Shown: one piece after another, positions 30,950 through 35,519 of the stretch | Position numbering within the stretch: the first letter of the stretch is position 1 | Layout of the letters: the number at the start of each line of letters is the position of its first letter | From: an uncultured Bacteroidales bacterium | GTDB lineage: Bacteria > Bacteroidota > Bacteroidia > Bacteroidales > P3 | NCBI GenBank assembly: GCA_946401725.1 | Contig: CAMIVE010000016.1 | Span: forward strand, 1 to 35,519 | DNA length: 35,519 nt | Reading direction: 5' to 3' | Translations under genes and position numbers: made by a program | Notes under the pieces: generated by a model | Database searches by the model: none | The model's input: only the letters and a program-made list of their open reading frames with translations | What the model was told of the DNA's origin: nothing

Positions 30950-31843
30950 ATGCATATCTTTCAAAATAAATCCAAGCTGATTCTTTCCTATGTCGTCATT
31001 ACCTTCGGCATAGCGGTATACACGTTTGCATGGTCTGCCTTCATGCTGCCCGCCTCTATTGTCGGTGGCGGTGTCAGCGGTATCTCGTCGGTGCTCAATA
31101 TCGCTGCGGGAATACCGTTACCTATCGGTGTGTTGAACTTCATCATCAATGGCGTCCTTCTCGCCATCGGTTTCAAGATTCTCGGTTCCAAGTTCGGGGC
31201 CAACACCATCTACGGCATCGTGATGTCGTCGCTCTTCTTTATTTTTTGGCAGCAGGGTCTGCAGGTCGACAATCTTTTCAAGGTTGACGGCATAATGGCA
31301 TTCGACCCCTTCATGTGCGCCATTATCGGCGGTGCGCTCTGTGGCGGCGGCATCGGCTTGACCTTCTCCATGGGTGGCAACAGCGGTGGAACGGATATCA
31401 TTGCGCTCATTATCTCCAAATTCTATAATGTTTCGCCGGGCAAAGTCATCATGTATCTGGATATCTTCATCATCGGTAGTTCCTACTTTGTGTCGCACCA
31501 GATCACCAATGTGGTTTATGGCTACATTGTCATGGTGACCATGACTTACGTGCTGGATATGGTGCTTGACGGTAACAAGCAGTCGTATCAGATTTTGGTT
31601 TTCTCGACCAAGAACAAAGAGATTGGCGATGCCATTACCAAGGAAATCGGACGCGGGGTGACCCTCCTCGACGGCGAAGGCGGCTACAGCCACCAACCCC
31701 AACAGGTGCTTGTCGTTATGGCGCATAAAACCGACAAACCCAATGTGATGCAGGTCATCCACCGCATTGACGACAACGCCTTTATCTCCGTCTCGAAGAC
31801 CCAAGGCGTCTATGGCCGCAATTTTGAAAAACTGAAGTTATAA
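30950..31843 (+). CDS. YitT-family membrane protein with DUF2179 domain
   Basis: The 297-residue protein has about five to six transmembrane segments in its first 205 residues, including GGGVSGISSVLN and the glycine-rich FSMGGNSGGTDIIALII block typical of YitT proteins. The last 80 or so residues form the cytoplasmic DUF2179 domain (VLVVMAHKTDKPNVMQVIHRID followed by FISVSKTQGVYG). The family's transport role, if any, is unsettled. It lies 90 bases after yggS and 41 bases before rpe, behind the leader repeats at 30889-30945. Confidence 0.9.
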   Translation: MHIFQNKSKLILSYVVITFGIAVYTFAWSAFMLPASIVGGGVSGISSVLNIAAGIPLPIGVLNFIINGVLLAIGFKILGSKFGANTIYGIVMSSLFFIFWQQGLQVDNLFKVDGIMAFDPFMCAIIGGALCGGGIGLTFSMGGNSGGTDIIALIISKFYNVSPGKVIMYLDIFIIGSSYFVSHQITNVVYGYIVMVTMTYVLDMVLDGNKQSYQILVFSTKNKEIGDAITKEIGRGVTLLDGEGGYSHQPQQVLVVMAHKTDKPNVMQVIHRIDDNAFISVSKTQGVYGRNFEKLKL

Positions 31844-31884
31844 GAATCTTTATAACCCGGACTATTTTAAACCTATCAACATAC

Positions 31885-32529
31885 ATGCATTTAGTTTCCC
31901 CATCACTCCTTTCTGCTGATTTCGGCAACCTGCAGCGCGACATTGAGATGCTCAACGACAGCGCCTGCGACTGGCTCCATGTCGATGTCATGGACGGCAT
32001 TTTCGTCCCCAATATCTCATTCGGACAGCCTGTTGTCAAACATATCAAGAAACATGCCCGTAAGCCGTTGGATGTTCATCTGATGATTATGGACCCCGGC
32101 CGTTATGTCGAAGACTTCAAAAATGCTGGTGCCGACATCCTTACTGTCCATTACGAGGCTTGCACCCATCTGGACCGCACCCTCCACGCCATCAAAGATG
32201 CAGGCATGAAAGCCGGCGTGGTGCTCAATCCACACACACCCGTTTCGCTTCTTGAAGACAGTGTGCAGATTTGCGACCTGGTGTTGCTGATGTCGGTGAA
32301 CCCCGGTTTCGGAGGACAGAAATTCATTGAGAACACCTATGCGAAGGTCCGCCAGCTGCGTGCCCTCTGCGACCGCAAGAACCCGCAATGTCTTATCGAA
32401 ATCGACGGCGGTGTCAACACCACCAACGCCCCGTTGCTCTATGAGGCGGGTGCCGATGTGCTTGTGGCGGGCAATGCCGTGTTTAAATCCGACAATCCGC
32501 AGCAGACCATCCTCGAACTCAAACGATGA
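31885..32529 (+). CDS. rpe: Ribulose-phosphate 3-epimerase
   Basis: Rpe interconverts ribulose 5-phosphate and xylulose 5-phosphate in the pentose phosphate pathway. The 214-residue TIM barrel has SPSLLSADFGNL at the start, the metal ligands in WLHVDVMDGIFVPN and LDVHLMI, LLMSVNPGFGGQKFI, and EIDGGVN with its Asp near the end. Length is normal. Its stop codon overlaps the start of the methyltransferase gene by 4 bases (ATGA at 32526). Confidence 0.97.
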   Translation: MHLVSPSLLSADFGNLQRDIEMLNDSACDWLHVDVMDGIFVPNISFGQPVVKHIKKHARKPLDVHLMIMDPGRYVEDFKNAGADILTVHYEACTHLDRTLHAIKDAGMKAGVVLNPHTPVSLLEDSVQICDLVLLMSVNPGFGGQKFIENTYAKVRQLRALCDRKNPQCLIEIDGGVNTTNAPLLYEAGADVLVAGNAVFKSDNPQQTILELKR

Positions 32530-33704
32530 ATCGCCCGCAACTCATACTTGCTCCCGGTAAGGAAAGATCGCTCCTGCGTCGTCACCCCTGGCTTTTCTCG
32601 GGTGCTGTCCGTCGTATCGTTGGAACTCCTCAGGAGGGCGACCTCGTCGATATTTGCGATGCCCAAGGACAATGGCTTGCGGCAGGTCACTACCAGCAGG
32701 AGAGCATCATCTGCAAGATTCTCTCCTTCGGCACTCCGCAGATTGATGAAGACTTCTTCCGGATGCGGATTCGGTCGGCGGTGGACTACCGCCGACGGCT
32801 GGGCTTCTTCGAGATGCCGGATACCGATGTCTTCCGCCTTGTCCATGCTGAAGGCGATGGGATGCCGGGATTGGTGGCCGACTGGTACAACGGTGTGCTG
32901 GTCCTCCAAGCCCACAGTGAAGGTATGCACCGTCTGTTTCCGCTGCTGTCGCGCCTGTTTGTGGAGATCCTGAGTGAATATCATATCGTCTCGGTATTCG
33001 ACAAAAGCAGTGCCACGCTGAAGGTGGAGGCTGCTGACGGCTTCATCTGGGGCGAGGAACAACCCGAACAGGAAATCTGTGAACACGGAAACCGTATGCT
33101 GATCAATTTCTTCGAAGGACAGAAGACAGGTTTCTTTATCGATCAGCGCGAGAACCGTCATCTGGTCCATACGTTGGCGCGTGACCGCAGAGTGCTCAAC
33201 TGCTTCGGCTATACCGGCGGATTCTCGTTGGGAGCCCTCAGTGGGGGTGCCCAGTATGTCGAGACAGTCGACATCTCCAAGAAAGCCATCGAACTCTGCA
33301 ACCGCAATGTGGAACTCAATTTCAGTGCGGACAACCGCCATCGGGGGGTGGTGGCCGATGTGCTGAACTACCTTAACACCATCGACAACACGTTTGATTT
33401 CATCATCCTCGACCCGCCGGCTTTTGCCAAAAACCACCGTTCGCTGCAGCAGGGGCTCAAAGGGTACCGTTCCATCAACCAGCGCGCCATGGAGAAGATT
33501 CGTCCGGGTGGGCTGCTGATGACCTTCAGCTGTTCGCAGGCCGTCTCGAAGGATGATTTCCAGACCATGGTTTTCACTGCTGCCGCCAATGCCCACAAGC
33601 AAGTCCGCATTGTCCGTCAGCTGCCCCATGCCCTGGACCACCCGGTAAGCATCTACCACCCCGAAGGGGAATACCTCAAGGGACTCCTTCTGGAAGTGGA
33701 GTAG
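32526..33704 (+). CDS. rlmI: RlmI-type 23S rRNA (cytosine-5) methyltransferase
   Basis: RlmI methylates C1962 of 23S rRNA (E. coli numbering) with S-adenosylmethionine. The 392-residue protein has an N-terminal PUA domain (LILAPGKERSLLRRHPWLFSG, residues about 6-26). The Rossmann methyltransferase domain follows, with VLNCFGYTGGFSL, FDFIILDPPAFAK (motif IV) and MTFSCSQAVSKDDF, whose Cys is the expected catalytic residue. Length matches RlmI (396 in E. coli). It overlaps rpe by 4 bases, so the two are translationally coupled. The exact target base is inferred from the family. Confidence 0.92.
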   Translation: MNRPQLILAPGKERSLLRRHPWLFSGAVRRIVGTPQEGDLVDICDAQGQWLAAGHYQQESIICKILSFGTPQIDEDFFRMRIRSAVDYRRRLGFFEMPDTDVFRLVHAEGDGMPGLVADWYNGVLVLQAHSEGMHRLFPLLSRLFVEILSEYHIVSVFDKSSATLKVEAADGFIWGEEQPEQEICEHGNRMLINFFEGQKTGFFIDQRENRHLVHTLARDRRVLNCFGYTGGFSLGALSGGAQYVETVDISKKAIELCNRNVELNFSADNRHRGVVADVLNYLNTIDNTFDFIILDPPAFAKNHRSLQQGLKGYRSINQRAMEKIRPGGLLMTFSCSQAVSKDDFQTMVFTAAANAHKQVRIVRQLPHALDHPVSIYHPEGEYLKGLLLEVE

Positions 33705-33768
33705 AAAACAAAAACGATAACGAAATACAAAAAACCGTCCCGAACCTTTTAAACGTATCAATATATCA

Positions 33769-34374
33769 ATGGAAAAAGGATACCTGAAAATAGACAAGTA
33801 CGACAACGCGTGTGTCGACGAACTGGCGAAACATTATAAAGAAATTATTCGTCTGTTGGGCGAAAATCCCGACAGGGAGGGACTGCTGAAAAGTCCTGAG
33901 CGTATTGCGAAAGCCATGCTTTTCTTCACGTTTGGATACGACCTCGACCCTGAGGAGATACTCCGTTCCGCCATGTTCCACGAGGACTATAAGCAGATGG
34001 TGGTCGTGAAGGACATCGAACTCTATTCGCTTTGCGAGCACCACATGGTTCCCTTTGTGGGCAAAGCCCATGTGGCCTATATCCCCAACGGCACCATTGT
34101 GGGACTGAGCAAGATTCCGCGGGTGGTGGATGCCTATGCCCGCCGCCTGCAGGTGCAGGAGCGTCTCACTAAGCAAATTAAGGATTGTATCCAGAACACG
34201 CTGAATCCATTAGGTGTTGCCGTGGTCATCGAGGCACAGCACATGTGCATGTCGATGCGTGGGGTGCAGAAACAGAACTCCGTCACCACCACCAGCGATT
34301 TCACGGGAGCTTTCATGAAAGACCCCAAGACCCGCGAGGAGTTTATGCATATCATCGGCGTGAATCTGCATTAA
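33769..34374 (+). CDS. folE: GTP cyclohydrolase I
   Basis: FolE turns GTP into dihydroneopterin triphosphate, the first step to folate. The 201-residue protein has [16 protein letters not shown], the zinc and catalytic motif [21 protein letters not shown] (Cys, His, His), [23 protein letters not shown] and the late [16 protein letters not shown] with the second zinc Cys. Length is normal. The leader before its ATG (33741-33768) holds a CCTTTTAAAC copy of the pyrimidine-rich theme seen before other genes. It is the last gene of the plus-strand run. Confidence 0.97.
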   Translation: MEKGYLKIDKYDNACVDELAKHYKEIIRLLGENPDREGLLKSPERIAKAMLFFTFGYDLDPEEILRSAMFHEDYKQMVVVKDIELYSLCEHHMVPFVGKAHVAYIPNGTIVGLSKIPRVVDAYARRLQVQERLTKQIKDCIQNTLNPLGVAVVIEAQHMCMSMRGVQKQNSVTTTSDFTGAFMKDPKTREEFMHIIGVNLH

Positions 34375-34427
34375 GTTTGGTTTAAAGAGTTAAAAAAGGT
34401 TTGAAAGGGTATTCTTACCTTTTCTAT

Positions 34428-34590
34428 TGTTGCGGCAGACAAATCCGCCACAACGGGAATAATAAAATCAAAACGGATTACAAATCCTTATAGTAAGATG
34501 TGTCGGATTGCAAATCCGCCACAACGGGTGTTCATTTTGTTGCGGCAGATTTGTAATCTGACGCAACCTATTATAAGGATTTGCAATCCG
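34428..34590. repeat. REP/MITE-like nested inverted repeat after folE
   Basis: The 264-base gap after folE holds several copies of a GGATT-NNN-AATCC hairpin: 34475-34487, 34504-34518, 34546-34560 (as CAGATT-TGT-AATCTG) and 34577-34589. The left half from 34474 (CGGATTACAAATCCTTATAGTA) matches the reverse complement of the right half ending at 34590 (CGGATTGCAAATCCTTATAATA) with two differences. The match continues inward for about 50 bases with mainly transition changes. A related unit (GTTGCGGCAGACAAATCCGCCACAAC) precedes it at about 34429-34454. No transposase lies beside it. It may also act as a terminator for folE. Confidence 0.8.
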
Positions 34591-34638
34591 TAATACAATA
34601 ATTCTCCAGATTGTCTGAAGTTATAGTTTTTCTCTCTG

Positions 34639-34941
34639 TCAGCCCCTTTCCAGTAGGAAGCTGACGGGACGGAAACCGTCGTTGCAGCTTATCAGGGCGC
34701 TGTAGGGGTTTTGCATCCAACCGTCATAGAAATTGCCGCGTCCCGCAGCCAGTTCTTCGACGAACCATCGCATGGATTCCCATGCGCTCTCACACATACC
34801 TTCCGGTTTTTTCCCATCGGTGCTGGTCCAGGTGTCGCCTTCGTTGATGTCGCAGGCGTGCTGGATAGGGTTTTCGTATTTTGCCTGCAAGTCTTTGTAG
34901 TCAGCCTTGCGGATGGCGGTTATCTTGACTTGATACATCAT
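34639..34941 (-). CDS. TIGR04076-family small protein
   Basis: The 100-residue protein matches the TIGR04076 pattern: an opening KITAIRKADY, EGDTW, PEGMCESAWESMRWFV and the end SCNDGFRPVSFLLERG. The family's role is unknown. No signal peptide is seen. Its ATG at 34941 overlaps the stop of the C69 dipeptidase gene (ATGA), so the two are translationally coupled; a second ATG follows at once at 34938. Confidence 0.82.
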   Translation of the reverse strand: MMYQVKITAIRKADYKDLQAKYENPIQHACDINEGDTWTSTDGKKPEGMCESAWESMRWFVEELAAGRGNFYDGWMQNPYSALISCNDGFRPVSFLLERG

Positions 34942-35519
34942 CTTTCTCTCCTTTTAATCACCTCCTGTAGCCGGTAACGGTCGCCGGTGGCAGGACCGAC
35001 GGCATCGATAAAGGGCTGTCCGTAGCCGGGCGTGTCGTAGCCCCAGCGTTGGAAATCGCCCTTCTCGTCGGTGCGGCGCACCACCTGGTCGTTGTATTTC
35101 ACTATGAGGTATTTCGCCAGCTTATCCCAGCGTTGCATCATGCGTTCGGCATAGGCGATGCTTTTCCGGTTCAGGTAGTCGCGCCGGTCGGCGGGCGTCA
35201 TCTTGTCGATGGCGGCAAGCACGCTGTCTTGGTCTGCAAAGTAGTAATCCTCCAGCTCTTGCTGTGCTGCGCGCAGGTCGCCGATCATCATCGAGTAACG
35301 CGGGTATACCATGTTGGCCACCCAGTTGTTCATCCAGAACGCCGACTGGAACGAGAATTCGTTGCGCGGGTTGTTCTCGGGACGGAAGCAGTCGGGTACC
35401 TGTGTGATGCAGCAGTAGAGCGGCACATAGGCTACCATGTCGGCGTCGTCGCAGTTGAACCAGGTGATGCCGCCCACGTCGTCGGGCAGCCAGGAGCGCA
35501 TCTGGCAGGTCATGGTGAA
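34938..35519 (-). CDS. C69-family dipeptidase, C-terminal part only
   Basis: The open frame reaches the right edge; 193 residues are visible. MRSWLPDDVGGITWF, followed by VPLYCCITQVPDCF, parallels RNWLPDEVGGICW and VPIFCGATRLPKAY of the C69 gene at 17600-19231, so it is a second member of the same family. The tail is more divergent (QRWGYDTPGYGQPFIDAVG). The nucleophile region and any signal peptide lie outside the window. It is followed by the coupled TIGR04076 gene. Confidence 0.88.
   Translation of the reverse strand, partial: FTMTCQMRSWLPDDVGGITWFNCDDADMVAYVPLYCCITQVPDCFRPENNPRNEFSFQSAFWMNNWVANMVYPRYSMMIGDLRAAQQELEDYYFADQDSVLAAIDKMTPADRRDYLNRKSIAYAERMMQRWDKLAKYLIVKYNDQVVRRTDEKGDFQRWGYDTPGYGQPFIDAVGPATGDRYRLQEVIKRRER

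Noticed and set aside
32439-33806. Antisense frame (455 codons) across rpe, the methyltransferase gene and the folE start
   Set aside because: It spans three well-recognised plus-strand genes and shows no recognisable domain.

Overview
The window looks like a chromosomal segment of a member of the Bacteroidota, most likely order Bacteroidales. Three kinds of sequence evidence point there. Several intergenic regions carry the Bacteroidota promoter form TTTG-N18/19-TAnnTTTG. Start codons lack Shine-Dalgarno sequences and sit behind A- or pyrimidine-rich leaders. The gene set includes secreted C69 dipeptidases, an S41 lipoprotein, a LEA-14-like lipoprotein, a fused ADP-forming acetyl-CoA synthetase, and GlnS. 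No tRNA, rRNA, CRISPR array, IS element or prophage was seen. Coding density is high, and no gap between genes exceeds about 265 bases.

Layout. Positions 1-2789 (minus) hold a GT2 glycosyltransferase fused to a decayed sugar-phosphate transferase, followed by prfB, which runs off the left edge. Positions 3051-5123 (plus) hold a fused ADP-forming acetyl-CoA synthetase with its own promoter and a two-way terminator. Positions 5204-6721 (minus) hold galE and a periplasmic thioredoxin-fold protein. Positions 6955-11627 (minus) look like a three-gene unit: a putative outer-membrane protein, an S41 protease lipoprotein, and an unusual dikinase-like protein. It has the ATP-grasp and phospho-histidine parts of pyruvate phosphate dikinase but no PEP/pyruvate barrel. 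Positions 11766-19231 (plus) hold a coiled-coil lipoprotein, a MurL-MurD2-like fusion, an M20 amidohydrolase and a secreted C69 dipeptidase, ended by a strong terminator.

Positions 19293-19901 (minus) encode a LEA-14-like lipoprotein, divergent from a plus-strand run: glnS, an ArnT-like glycosyltransferase, a small lipoprotein, pheT, a small orphan gene, and an RluB-type pseudouridine synthase. That run collides with topB (minus, 28018-30039), whose 3' end overlaps the pseudouridine synthase gene. Divergent from topB is the run yggS, yitT-like, rpe, rlmI-like, folE. After folE comes a REP/MITE-like nested inverted repeat, then a TIGR04076-like small protein and the C-terminal part of a second C69 dipeptidase (both minus).

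The most interesting item is the 906-residue protein at 13769-16489. Its N-terminal half looks like MurL, the UDP-MurNAc-L-Ala-L-Glu epimerase known from Xanthomonas. Its C-terminal half is a MurD-type ligase of the MurD2 kind. If correct, one polypeptide adds L-Glu and then epimerises it, a route to D-Glu in peptidoglycan that bypasses glutamate racemase. It sits just upstream of an amidohydrolase and a dipeptidase. Other notable points are the barrel-less dikinase, the GT2/pseudo-transferase fusion, a prfB without the programmed frameshift, and a recurring CCTTTCAA leader repeat in front of start codons.
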